DNA of 64,000 bases from Hymenopus coronatus (taxonomy: Eukaryota; Arthropoda; Insecta; Mantodea; Hymenopodidae). This document shows positions 49,701-61,422 of the stretch, in pieces. The stretch spans positions 11,390,001-11,454,000 of the forward strand of contig CM060893.1 of assembly GCA_030762935.1 (NCBI GenBank), read 5' to 3'. The position numbers and the translations under genes were made by a program. A model generated the notes under the pieces. It did not search any database. It was not told the origin of the DNA and saw only the letters and a list, made by a program, of their open reading frames with translations. Each line of letters opens with the position of its first letter. The first letter of the stretch is position 1.

Positions 49701-50289
49701 ATGATATTCTTAAGTCGTCAATTTTGTTAATGCATAATTTATCTCATTGAGGCAAAACAGATGTTTAAACCTTGCTGCCAAGCTGCTATGCTACTACTTA
49801 AATTGCCAGCTGTAAGTAATGTTAAGCTTATGCTATTAAATATTGTTTGCACTCTCAGTTTTGAATCTATTGAACTGAAATATGTTGTTTTGACTCATTT
49901 TCATACATTGCTAAGAATATTACTTGAATCCTTGCATTAAAAAAATTAAATTATTTTGATTTTTACTATTATTGTAATGATTGATTAAAATGTCAGTATA
50001 ATGAGCTGCCTCAAGAGTTTAACCCTTTGTTGCCTGTCGGTACCTATAAGTTCTGCTTGCTTTAAGCATAACTATACAAATAGGGTTGTACTCTAGGATT
50101 AATGTTATGTTATACCAACCTTCAACCATAAACGACAAGTAATCAAGACTGTTTTATATTGTAAAAATATATAAAATGTTTGCCCTAAAATTCCAGTGAT
50201 TTTTTTTAAATTAAAAGAGTAAAAACCCACATAAATGTAAATGTAACACCATTAACTTCCAAGCATCACAGCTATTATTTTACTTGGTC
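49701..50289. other. No gene seen
   Basis: AT-rich. The finger similarity has faded and no frame is recognised. Confidence 0.45.
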
Positions 50290-50385
50290 ATTTACCACAA
50301 TCATTGAGATTTGAACTTGCAATATTTGGCTTTGAATCAATGGCCAGTCCTTTACCCATCACCTAACTCTCATGGCCATTTGAAC
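50290..50385 (-). mobile_element. Possible tRNA-like SINE fragment
   Basis: The minus strand shows GAGAGTTAGGTGATGGGTAA and AAGTTCAAATCTC at roughly tRNA A/B-box spacing. It is heavily decayed. Confidence 0.35.
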
Positions 50386-50769
50386 CACTTTTTGGTGGTC
50401 CCTTTGACAGGATTATGAAAACTGGTTTAGAAGATTTTAAACTTTTAATTGGGGAGAAAAATATTAATAAAGGATCAGCATTTATTTTCATTTTTATTTT
50501 CTCTATTATTTTATAAGTTTATTCCCATATATTTTTTCTAGAACTCCAGTTTTAAACTTGAATTAAAGGAAAAATCGCATATGTAGTATACTAGTGCAGG
50601 TAACTAAGGGTTAAAAGAGGAAGGAATTCCCTCGAAGAAGAAGATGGACAGCTGGCTATAGCAATAATGGATGAAAATATAGTGAAAGCAGAGTGCATGT
50701 TGCAGGAAGATTATCACTGCACATATGGTCAGATTCAAACAGTCCTAAATATTGAATTGGTAGCAGTGA

Positions 50770-51760
50770 AAAGAATCCTAAAATAAAAACTTGAAATCAG
50801 GAAGCTCTGTAGGTGCTGGATCCCCCAACTCCTCACAAATCAGCAGAATGTGTGCAATAACCAGGGAAAGATTGAAAAACTCAAAGGAGGAAGGTCCAAA
50901 AACATACAATTTCCAAATAATATCAGCATTTTGCATGTCTTTAGCTTGTTGAGCAATAATTTCTTTCTGTTTACTAAGACCTCTGTAAGGGGACTGTTTA
51001 ATAGGCATAGAGTCAAAAACTTGAATATCGGATTCAGCAACATTAACAGGGTCTAAATCTTGCAAGAAATAGCAAACGCATGCATGTATACTTAAGCCAG
51101 GGATTATGGAGTTTTATCTTTTTAAGTTTCAGACAAATTATGCTTAATATGAAGTCAAAACTGGGTGCTTTCATAGCAGCAACATCCTGTAGAGAAAAAG
51201 AGTGGCTTTGCATAAAAGCAGCATCTTGCACATTGGCAAGTACAGTATGAGAAAATAAAATATTCATCTCTAGGCTGACTCAGATACATGGGGGATTGAC
51301 AGTTGTTTCTTATGCATAACCTAAATAGGTTCAATCATAACATGATGAGTATCACTAGTCAGCTGAACTGCCACTTGAGCAACTGTAAGTGGTGGGATTC
51401 TAATCCTCCTTCAAGAAACCTAAACAGCAGCAACAATGTCATCTACCACAGCAATATCAAGCATTGGAGAGGTATCACTCTTTATAATTTGGACATTAGA
51501 CAATATCTTTACCTTAGTCGCTACATTATAAGCAGAATAACTAATAACATTAAGAGCAGTCACAAAATCATTACCCAAACATCTTCCTGGAAAAATTGAG
51601 TCACTAATGCAAAAAGACAATTTATATGATACGGAACATCCTGCAAAATGTCAATAGGCTCTACCTGCATCAAATCAGGCACATTGGCAGAATTTCTGAT
51701 GTTAACAGCACTTCCTGTATCAAGTAAAACTTGCATTCTTTGGACAAAATGAAATAAAAT
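50770..51760 (-). mobile_element. Ty3/Gypsy-type polyprotein remnant
   Basis: On the minus strand: QVLLDTGSAVNIRNSANVPD (retropepsin active site DTGS, about 51740-51680), then further left DIQVFDSMPIKQSPYRGLSK and QAKDMQNADII, the segment entering the reverse transcriptase. Frames are broken and no LTRs were recognised. Confidence 0.72.
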
Positions 51761-52153
51761 AAAAAAACAGGCAAATTATTGGGAGATTGGTAGATGCTGG
51801 CTATTTGGGCATACAAGAGTTGCCATTTAGGTCCATAGAAAAAGCCAAAAGTCGTTTAATAAAGGAAAATATTTGGCTACTCTTGATTTACTGGTTTCAG
51901 AAAAATCTTTCATGAGAGATAACGTATATATGATAATCCAACTCCTGTCCTACACACAGCTTGTGTGAAAACACAATTATTCCAATACCATTTGACCCTA
52001 ATTAGTTGGCTATACTGTGAATCCTGGGTCTTAAGTACTTGCAACATTGTAAGTCGCCAGTGGGGTTATCATCTCAAAATAATTTGAGATCACCTTGTGG
52101 TTTACCGGGAAACATGTGAGTCAGTTGAGAAATTCAATACTATGCCAGCATGT

Positions 52154-52318
52154 TGCCATGGTAGCTCAGAGGCAGAGCAACCGGCTAGAGATCAGAAGAT
52201 CTGTGGTTCAAATCCTGGCTATGACATTGAATTTTTCAGTCTGACTCTACCTATCCAACTCCTGTCCTATACACGGCTTGTGTGAAGAAACAATTATTCC
52301 AATGCATCAATTACTGAT
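52154..52318 (+). mobile_element. SINE-E (tRNA-derived)
   Basis: Head CATGGTAGCTCAGAGGCAGAG with B-box GTGGTTCAAATCC. The tail CCAACTCCTGTCCTA..GGCTTGTGTGAA..CAATTATTCCAAT also occurs alone at about 51937-51998, a second, head-less fragment. Confidence 0.75.
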
Positions 52319-52384
52319 GACAATGTTGAAGATGCAAAGAAATGGTTCTGCCATATGGTAATACAGTCAATAAGGAATATTATC

Positions 52385-52835
52385 TAGAAATTACGTGCCA
52401 TATGCATGAGGTAATCCAAAGAAAATGACCAGAATTTTCACAAAACCACTCATGGATAGTACTCCTGCTCACACCTCAACACTTGTTCATGATTTTTTGG
52501 CAAAAACCAGAAATGTTATGTTGCCTCAGCCACCATATTCACTGGGCATGGCCCCCTGCGACTGCTTTCTATTCCCGAGGCTGAAGAGAACATGAAAGGA
52601 CCTTATTTAGTCACTATTGGTGAGCTAAGAACAGAATCGCTTAAGTAGCTGAACACCATAAGGAAAAGTGATTTCCAGAGTTCTTCCAAAATTGAACAAA
52701 TTGCTGGCATGTGTATTATACCTGAGGGAGTTTATTTTGAAGGGCACAAAATTGATGTAGATGCATAAATAAAGATTGTTTAAAAAAATAAAAAATTCTC
52801 TTCTTTTTTTATCACACCTCGTATAACCATTATCT
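52385..52835 (+). mobile_element. Mariner remnant
   Basis: Broken frames show PAHTSTLVHDFLAKTRNV, QPPYSLGMAPCDCFLFPRLK and VYFEGHKIDVDA-stop, then a TCACACCTCGTATA-like terminus. It differs in sequence type from the remnants at 16940 and 57690. Confidence 0.78.
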
Positions 52836-53410
52836 GCTTTACAAACTATAGGAAAGGAAATACCTGTGAACCTTTACAAAATACAGTCATTTTCTGGTTA
52901 GGAGATGAGGATGGTTCCTGAAGGGACTATCATTAAGAAATTTTCAGGTGATGTATGAATGGAGAGATACTGCTAGAAAAACAAAGTGAAGGAAGGGCAA
53001 CTTTAACCTCAGTCCATGCCAGGAAAATGTGGCTTATGAACTGATGTGAGAAAAGCTCCTTGTGAGAGAGTGTTTAGTGACGATGGAAATATTGTTACTA
53101 AGAGATATGCTCCCTAGGTCTGAAATCGTGGAGCAAAGAAGTGAAACTGCAAACTTCATATTTTCAAACTTTAATCATTATATTGTTAATGCTGAAAAAT
53201 ATTACAAATATCATCTTAACTTAATTAAGAGTAAAAACACAGCATCACTAGTTGAAACAAGTAACTTACTTTGGGCATGTTTCGATGGCTGTTGCCACCA
53301 CCTTCAGTGGGGATTTACTTATATGTGGTGTTAATGATTTGAACTTTCTTGGTCTTGGTTATTAATGATAACTTCATGGGATACCAACTGCGTTAAATTG
53401 GGGTTGTAAA

Positions 53411-53453
53411 AATTCAAGCTTTTGGCCATCTTAACTCTGTAACCTTCATCAGG
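53411..53453 (-). other. Hammerhead-like remnant, doubtful
   Basis: The minus strand reads CCTGATGAAGG (CTGATGA at 53452-53446) and, about 20 nt on, GCCAAAAGCTTG. This is the order CUGAUGA / (G)AAA of hammerhead ribozymes found in Penelope-like elements, but stem II is poor and the GAAA is changed. Confidence 0.2.
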
Positions 53454-53987
53454 GAACAACTATGTATATAACGGATCTGTGGCTCTACCATAAAGTGAAC
53501 ACATTCTAAATATATGTTCCACATTATTTTAAGAAATTTGAAAAGAAAATTATGAAAATTGTGTAATCAACTCTTTTGAGTTCTCAGATTAGACAAATTC
53601 AGCAAACAAAGAAAACTTCACAGTCTGTGATACAACTTGAAGATAAGGACAACAGCAACCTGAGTGCACACTCATTAGGCCATAAAACGGAAAACTGACC
53701 AATCTCATACTCGATTTGAACATGAACTCATAACTGTAATTATACCTACTTCCCTGACTATAATCATTCCTCCACCCACAAGCAACTTTTTCCAGATTAA
53801 TCATTAATTATAATGCCCCATGAAACAGCTCCAGCATCACATGGAAGCATAGAAATATGTCCATAAACGGTGAAAATGCTATGCTGTGCTGTAAGTTATA
53901 GGTGGAGAGGACAAAGGAGTGTTGGATGGTACTGACAGAGATTGGCTATCACAAATAAAACTGTAGTGATGTGACTATAACTGAGCT

Positions 53988-54213
53988 TTTTTTTGGGGGG
54001 GGGGGGCACTTGTGGCACTGCAGATGATGACAATGGTGAATCATGGAATGAAGATGGAGCACCAGTTGAATGTGATGGCGGGAGAAACCTGACAACCCAG
54101 AGAGAACCCGCCCCTGTGCCGCTTTGTTCACCACAACTCTTACTTGTGGTCGCTTGAGCCTGGCCTGTCTAGGTGAGAGGCTAATGGTCTAACCACTCGG
54201 CCATGACGCAGCC
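53988..54213 (-). mobile_element. SINE-A with poly-C/A tail
   Basis: Minus-strand head GGCTGCGTCATGGCCGAGTG, target duplication ATAACTGAGCT at 53977-53987 and 54214-54224. Read on the minus strand the tail is C12 then a run of A, which is unusual for the family. Confidence 0.92.
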
Positions 54214-54291
54214 ATAACTGAGCTGGCTCAAGGGATAAGTTAAGGGCATTCTTTACAACATATGACACGAGACAGTGAGACATTCTTTTAA

Positions 54292-54887
54292 CACATTAAA
54301 GCCTGGGCGTTTCAGTAGTTGAAGTGCCAGGAAACCCAATCATCATCAATTAAATCTGCCGAAAAGTATTGGAACAATCTAAAAGTATGGTATTCAAAGA
54401 TTTCTCAACAAGTAAGAAAATAGTCATAACTTCCATATTAGTATTTTATTTTAAATTTACATCAAGTATAAAATATGAGTTTGAAAAAAACTGTGTAAAA
54501 ATGCTTACACTCCATTTATTCAAAGTTTGAAAAACTCAGAATTTTTCACAGCTTCATTTGCATCCTGAATTTCAGCTTCAGTTCACAGAAATCAAGGAAA
54601 ATGCAGCATTTTAACATTTAAGAGCACAAACGTAACAAACAGATCACCACCTTCAAAGAAAATGGCGCCACTACCAGAGAACAGCCAACATCACTAAATC
54701 TCCTAAAATTCCTAATAGTTGACTAAAGCAAGGCCAGTTGGCAGCACAAATCAGATAACTAAACAATAACTGATGTATGTTCTTTGCCGTATAGTTCAAG
54801 ACTGAGTTAAGGTCATTAAATTGCATTAAAAGCATCTCATGAACATTTCGCATGCCCGATCTACACTCGGGCTTGGGCTCCAATGTG
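54292..54887. mobile_element. 596-bp MITE flanked by TTAA
   Basis: TTAA at 54288-54291 and 54888-54891. The ends read CACATTAAAGCC and (reverse complement) CACATTGGAGCC. It has no transposase frame. A second copy starts at 63222. TTAA duplication is the mark of piggyBac-type transposition. Confidence 0.82.
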
Positions 54888-54891
54888 TTAA

Positions 54892-55899
54892 GTCTGATGG
54901 ATCGGCCATGCACAAGCAAACAGAACCAACCAAAGACTGCAAACTGCAATGCATCTCGGATAGCAGCCAACTGGCACATAATTTCTAACAATCGTAGCCA
55001 ACCTCTGCAAATAATCCCCGGATATCTGCACAACAAAGTGTGTAGCACATCTGGAAGGGATTAACAACCGGTCATTTTTGAGCAGTTCAGATCACACTTT
55101 TTCTCAGGTTTTATTGTTTTACAAACACAGGGATGTGGTTGAGTAGAATTTATTGTAGTGCAAGAAGGGAAGGTTGTATGTAATGGTAATATTCTTACAG
55201 ATTCTAATAGTTTTAGAAATGGTTTGTCCAAATAATTTGGTTGCACTACATTCTTCATATTGGCTACATGTGATGTAAGTAAATAAATAATTATAAACCT
55301 TAAGTTATATTAAGAAAACGTTTTCTGGCATGAAATCACAGTAAAAGTGATTTTAAATCCATATTAGATAGTAAAATGTAAAGCCATACTTCGAAAAAAT
55401 ATTCCACTCACGGACTTAGAAAAAATCCTGCGTCACATATTGGAAAGAAGAGTCCATGTTACAACACAGCATATGATGATGATTATGATGACGATGATGA
55501 TAATAATTACAACAATATTAGTAGGAAAATAATTTTTTCCCCAGAATGTGAGTAAAGGATGTATAAAGTCACTTTTATTTCTCAGGATTTATCTTTGTGT
55601 AAAGTATTCAATAATAAAACTGTTTAATTACTCAATGTAAATGCAATAAAATGAAAAATAATTAAGTTAAAAAAAATAGTCCCTATAAACAGAAAATGAC
55701 ATAAAAGAACCCATTAAATATATTTCATTTTCATAGGTAACCATGTACACATGTGCAATGTCTATGGTACAACAATTAAAATATGACATCAAAATCCGTA
55801 CTCTGCTCACAAGATAAACAGTCTTACTAAATTTAATGAGATAGCAACATCTTACAGTTGATAATATTTAAGCAACTGAATTTTTATGTGAATTAAATG
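54892..55899. other. No gene seen
   Basis: AT-rich DNA with a GAT-type microsatellite near 55469-55505. One ORF (54671-55048, minus) straddles the MITE edge and is not believable as a gene. Confidence 0.45.
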
Positions 55900-56027
55900 A
55901 TCCATGAATGAAGTTCTTCCCACACATGTTATATTTGTATAACCTTTTGTCTTCCTGAACCAAATTCGATGCTGAAGAATACTTCTTGTTACATTTACTA
56001 AATCCAAATGGTCTTTTGCCTTCATTA
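55900..56027 (-). pseudogene. Decayed fingers of gene 4 beyond the SINE
   Basis: On the minus strand after the SINE, GAAGGCAAAAGACCATTTGG, then AAATGTAACAAGAAGTATTC and TGTGGGAAGAACTTCATTC are recognisable as one to two degraded fingers. The ancestral array therefore ran past the present stop. Confidence 0.6.
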
Positions 56028-56312
56028 ATCAAAATTAAAATTGGTGTTTTATTTATGGATGATTTTAACTGCTCTGGTTCTCAGCATACCATTCTATATT
56101 GGTGTGAAAAACCACTTAATTTTGCTCAGAGGCCTCTTTATCAGGATTGAGATTCTTTTACATGCCGTAAATCTATGACACCACCAGCTTTGCTTTACTT
56201 CACTACCAAAGAAGGGTTTTTAAACTGGAAAAAAATGCATCACCCCCTGCCAGACTGAGCCTGCGAACTTCTGAACCACAGGTTTTCATGTTACCCCTAG
56301 AGTACACAGGAC
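56028..56312 (-). mobile_element. SINE-B copy ending gene 4
   Basis: Diverged SINE-B with head at the right end (minus strand CTCTAGGGGTAACATG aligns with TGGTGTAATGGTTACCATG of other copies) and tail CATAAATAAAAC at the left. It supplies the final codons, the TGA at 56286-56288 and an AATAAA. Confidence 0.8.
56048..56053 (-). terminator. Candidate poly(A) signal of gene 4, SINE-derived
   Basis: TTTATT on the plus strand is AATAAA on the coding strand, about 235 nt after the gene 4 stop and inside the SINE tail. Confidence 0.4.
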
Positions 56313-57615
56313 AACTTCATGAATTTCAATATGTTGTTTCAATTTTGATTTTGTAGTATAGCTCTTTGCACAATTGTCACATTTAAACAGTCTTCCTCCC
56401 TTGTGAGTTAAAATATGTCTCTTCAAACGAGAAAGTGTATAGAAGCTCTTATTACAAATGTTGCAAATGTGCTGCCTTTTGCCTTCATGAACTGCAACAT
56501 GTTCCTTTAGATGTGATGTTTTAAAAAAGCACTTATTACACATATCACATTTAAACAACTTTTTGCCCTCATGAAATAATTTATGATCTCTCAAATATGA
56601 TAACTTAAAAAAGCTCTTATCACACTTGTCACACATGAATGACCTTCTGCCCTCATGAACTAGATTATGGGCTTTCAAATTTGATGGTGTTATGAAGCTC
56701 TTCTCGCAATGGCCACATTTGTATGATTTTTTGCCTTCATGAACCAAAATGTGTTTCCTCAAATGTGATGCACATCCAAAACTCTTTTCACAAATATGAC
56801 ACTTGTGTAGCCCTTGGTGAATTAAACTATGTGCTCTTAAATGTAATGCAGTAACATAGCTCTTGTCGCAACGGTCACATTTAAAAAGCCTTTTACCTTC
56901 ATGAATTAAATTATGTATTCTCAAATTTGATGCTGAGGTTAAATTTTTATCACACTGGTTGCATTTAAAGAGTTTCCTTTCCTCATGAAGAGAAACGTGG
57001 GCACTCAGATGTGATACTGTATTAAATATCTTATCACATCTATTGCACTTATATGTTTTGCCCTCGTGGATTAAATGATGTCTTTTCAAACCTGAAGGTG
57101 TAATAAAGCTTTTCTCACAGACATCGCACTTGTATTCCCTTTTGCCTATATGAATTAAACTATGTTCTTTCAAGTGTGATGATCTAGTAAAGCTCTTATT
57201 ACAATTATTGCATTTAAAGGGTCTTTTTCCCTCATGGATTAAACTATGTTCTTTCAAATACGATGCTTGAGTAAAGCTCTTACTACACATGTGACATTTA
57301 AAACCCTTTATGCCTTCATGGGTTAGGTAATGTCTCCTCAAACAGTAAGGTGTAGTAAAGCTTTTGTCACATCTGCTACACATGTTTTTTCTCTGGCCCT
57401 TACGACTTACGATGTGAGTTGGTAAATCTGATGCCAGACTGAAGGACTTGCCACAGAATTTATCATCCACATGGAATGTCTCTGTGTTATCACTTCCAGG
57501 GCCCATGTTCATGTTGGGTTTTTCATGATATGGGTTACTATTTTCTCTTAGTTTCAAGCAGCCCTTATCTAAACCTGCACTACTGATACTAGATTCATAG
57601 TGCCATGTATCTGAT
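56286..57615 (-). CDS. Gene 4 terminal exon: 13 intact C2H2 fingers
   Basis: Seen on the minus strand: acceptor GTTTTTCAG ends at 57616; the phase-2 frame gives SDTWHYESSISSAGLDKGCLKL. That spacer is paralogous to gene 3 (GLNKDWLKRR.. / NPCHENSN). The first finger is broken (VDDKFCGKSF has one Cys, and HIVSR lacks the second His). Thirteen well-formed fingers follow, with linkers such as HEGKRPFKC and helices such as TQASYLKEH, TRSSHLKEH and FKTSHLKEH. The exon ends HIEIHE-VVLCTLGVT-stop, and the last eight or so residues come from the head of a SINE. This is the best-preserved array in the window, so gene 4 is the likeliest active factor. Its 5' exons were not found up to 64000 and probably lie outside. 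Confidence 0.92.
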
Positions 57616-57902
57616 CTGAAAAACACCAGTAATAAAAAAGCAAGCTATAGTAAAATATAGAGATACACAGAGATACAAAATATGAAATAGTATACAAGGG
57701 TGGTTCAGTATGTAGATATACATGTTTCAAAATAGATGGTGTTGGAAGGAAAGTTGGCGTTACCATTGTGTAATGTCATTTGTTACATGTCACCAAAATA
57801 AATTTGATACTGATTCGTAGGCAGAGAGTTCAGTTAGGTATTCGGTGTGTTGCAGCTAAAATGGAAAAAGTGCATCGTTCAAAAATGTACTCTTTACTTA
57901 TG

Positions 57903-58115
57903 GGGGTAGCATGCCTGCCTCACATTCAACAGGTCACGAGTTCGAATCTTGTTTAGGGTGAGTTACCCAGTTAAGGATTTTTTTCGGGTTTTCCCTTATT
58001 CTAAGAAGATGAATATGAAGTAACTTTAAGCTCCATGGACCCTGAGATCATTTGAGTATCATTTTACCAATTTCATTCATTGTTCGATGTGACCAACCAG
58101 GTTAAAGAACATTAG
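57903..58115 (+). mobile_element. SINE-C in the 5' part of a mariner remnant
   Basis: GGGGTAGCATGCCTGCCTC, CACGAGTTCGAATCTTG, GGGTGAGTTACCCAG and CTCCATGGACCCTGAGATCA match SINE-C. It ends in an A-rich stretch. Confidence 0.87.
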
Positions 58116-58814
58116 GATACAAAAAAATTTGAATCTCTTTATAGGAACCTGTTACTATTTATAACAAGAGTTTGATATTAGTTCAATGACTTGTAACATG
58201 GTCAAACATCCGTTTTTGATGAGGAGCCAACTAGGACATCTGGCAGATGTGGTTACTGAGCAAAATCATTGAAAAAGTCCATGATACAATTCTTGCTGAT
58301 CATCAAACGAAAATTTGCCATGGGTGTGTCAACAGGTACCTGATTGGGTACCTGATTGCTCACAGTAGACAACCAGCACGTGCTGCTTTCAACTTCAAAG
58401 TTGTGATTGAAGCTATTTAAGCAAAATATGGACCTTTTACATTGAGTTGTCACCGTCGATGAGAAATGGATTCATCATTATATGCTTGAAACAGAGCAAC
58501 CATCAAAAAAAGTGAGTTGCTTCCACAGAGTCTGCTCCAAAGAAGGTACAGACAGTCCTATTGACTGTAAAAATGATGATAGCGATGTATTGGGATACAA
58601 AGGGTATTATACTCTTCTTATTAACTTCTTAGAAAAAGAAAAACTGATTACTGGACAATACTAAAGAGAGTTACTGACCTGATTTCAGAAGAAGTTGAAG
58701 GAGACATAGCCCCATTTGGTGATAAACATAATGCACATTCAACCAGAGTTGTCACCTCCAAACTGCATGAATTTCTCTGCACCCCTCATTGCCCAGTCTG
58801 GCTTACTAAGGTTT

Positions 58815-59062
58815 TTTTGTTGCACTCTGCAGTGTAGAGGTTACCATGATAGCCTCTTGTACCCAAGGTTGTGGGTTGAAACCCAGCAGAGGACAATGGA
58901 TTTTTTTAGGCATAAAAACTCTCAGCATGGCTTCCTTTGGAAGGAAAGTCAAGCTGTTGGTTCCATGTCATAGATTTACAACACGTAAAAGAACCTCAAG
59001 CCCAACTAGAATGGGACGCTGAGAACCAACATAGTTAAAGAGCATCCATAAATAAAACTCCT
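58815..59062 (+). mobile_element. SINE-B nested in mariner remnant
   Basis: Contains GTGTAGAGGTTACCATGATA, B-box-like GGGTTGAAACCC, GGCTTCCTTTGGAAGGAAAG and GAATGGGACGCTGAGAACC, ending CCATAAATAAAAC. Mariner coding text stops before it and resumes after it. Confidence 0.85.
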
Positions 59063-59267
59063 TGAGATTCCTTTTTATTCCCAAACACAAAGAAATGACT
59101 TACAGTAAAAAAATTAGAGCAAATGAAAAGGTCTTCGTCAACACAAAGGCATATTTTGTAGAGTTTGATAAGTCATATTTTTGGAGGATTAGAAAAATGA
59201 CAGGAATGTTGGGATAAGTGTATATCCTTAAAATGGACTATATTGAGAAATTAATAATACATGTTGA

Positions 59268-60951
59268 AAAAAATACTGATGTGTTTCATTCATATGACTT
59301 TCTCTACATTTCTGCAACAAGTTATTGTTAAAAAAACCTTCTATTTACTTCATGCTTATTGAGGAATAATTCACATAAATGGTCTAATTACTTGCTCCTT
59401 GTAACTAGAAAGGAAATAAGGGAGTACCATGGTTTAAAGTCATAGTCAAATCTTTTAAAAGCTAATCCCTATGTGCTTGAAGTTCCTTTGTTTGTATGGC
59501 AGGAGTTGACAAATTCCCGTATGAGAAAAGTATAAGTATTTTAAAACTGAAACCAATAATTCTGAATATCTTCAAAGTGGTCAACTCCATGAAAAGAAAA
59601 AAAAAAAAAAAAAAAAAATCTGATGTAATCCATTCACATGACTTTCTCTATATCTCTGCAACAAATTTTTGTTATAAAGTTTATGCTTCTTTATGCTAAG
59701 TGAGAAAAAATTTGCAGAAATAGTCTTATTACTTGCTTCCCTGTAAATAGAAGCGAAATAAGGTAGTAACATAGGTTAAAGTGATAGCAAAAGATGGTTG
59801 CTATGTGACTGAAGTTTCTTTGTTTGTATGGACAGGAGTTGACAAATTCCTGTAAGAGAACAGTACAAGTTTTTTAAGGCTGAAACAAAAAATAAGGAAT
59901 ATCTAAAAACCGATCAACTCCACGAAAAAAGTGCATATAACATAAATTGTGTGTTTTAATGTGCTCTACATTTTTTGTGTGGTAAGTTTTTGTCTATCTC
60001 TTATGGTTTACCAGTTGCACAAAATTCCGTAAAATTCATCCAGAATAAAGTAGTCTTCAGAGGCTATTCCCAAAAAATACAAGATATACATATTATTTGT
60101 CAAATACATATCTTTAATATATGATATTTTAATCAAAATCGTTAAAGCCATTTTTTAGAAAATCAAAATTTTTGAAAATTTTTCCATGTGAAGGGTAGTT
60201 GGGGGTGGGGGATTTCTTAAAAATCTTTGTGTCACATCCTTGGAAGATACTGAACTTAAATACCAAGTTTGGTATTTAACGGTCTTTTCGTTTTTGAGCT
60301 ATGCTGCCCACAGACACACATACATACACACATATGAACATTTTTCAAAATATGTATTTCTGGTGAAATCTCGGAATTGAATTTTTGGGTACAATGCAAT
60401 ACCTTCTCTATACACTATGTACATAGTACGTATAGAGAAAGTGATAAATTGTATGTTTTAATGAGCTCTATGTGTTTTGTTAAGTAAGTTTTTGTCTATC
60501 TCTTACAGTTTACCAGTTATGCAAAATTTTGCAAAATTCATCCAGAATAAAGATGTCTTTAGAAGCTATTCCCTGAAAATTCAAGATATACATTTTATTT
60601 GCCATGTATATATCTTTAATATACAATATTTTAACCAAAATTGTTAAGAGTCATTTTTTGAAAAATTTTCCATGTAAAAAATCTCTTGTTGCATCCTTGG
60701 AAGATATTGAACTTAAATTCCAAGTTTGGTATTTAACAGGCTTTTAGTTTTTGAGCTAAGCTGCCCACAGACACACACACTGACCGACAGAGAAACAGAC
60801 ACACATGTACATCTTCCTAAAAATGTTTTTTTTTTATTCTAGGGGTCTAAAAACATATATTTCCAGTGAAACTCAGTATCAAATTTTTGGGTGCATTACA
60901 ATACCTTCTCTACCCACTATGTACATAGTATGTGTAGAGAAAGTAATGACA
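59268..60951 (+). repeat. R1 repeat, tandem copies 3a-3c
   Basis: A truncated unit (59268 to a 24-A run near 59597-59619) is followed by a full unit (about 59620-60437) and a 5'-deleted unit (about 60438-60951), each full end closing with TAGAGAAAGT. Nothing coding is seen. Confidence 0.8.
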
Positions 60952-61422
60952 TCTTCATTATTAACACAGCTACTTATTAAACCACCCTCGTAATATGAGG
61001 CACAACATTTCAGAATCTAATAAGACACTCATTGTCACAAACTGATTTAAGCAGATTTCTGCTCTGAAAGAGCCACATCAAGAATGCCATTTCTCATCAA
61101 GAATGCCATTTCTCATCAAATCACTGCATTTAAGCATTTAATGCTCAAGCCAGTAAGAATACGCTTTCAAAAAGTCATCAGCACTGAAACAACACTGTTT
61201 AAGCCACTTGTCCAACTAATGTTTATAATTAAATTCAAAAGTTTGATGTGCTCCATTCACATGACTTTTTCTACATCTCTAAAACAAATTATTGTTAAAA
61301 AGCTTATCCTTCTACTTTAGACTGAGATAAACATAGCAGAAATGTTCTTATTGCTTCCGTGTAAGTAGAAGAGAAATAAGGAGTACACAAGGCCAAAGCA
61401 TTGGTCAACTCTTTAAGAGCTG

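Larger units (their letters stand above)
57690..59270 (+). mobile_element. Mariner remnant with two nested SINEs
   Basis: A 5' piece (GCAGCTAAAATGGAAAAAGTG near 57850) is followed by SINE-C. Then come broken transposase frames (KVHDTILADH near 58280; VDEKWIHHYMLETEQPSKK at 58455-58510; LINFLEKEKLITGQYY near 58630; TSKLHEF near 58760), then SINE-B, then ANEKVFVNTKAYFVEFDKSYF near 59120-59180. The first catalytic Asp (VDE) is visible; the second motif has decayed to DKHNAHS. It cannot encode an active enzyme. Confidence 0.82.

Noticed and set aside
54671..55048. 125-codon minus-strand ORF
   Set aside because: Crosses the MITE boundary at 54887, so half of it is non-coding transposon sequence.
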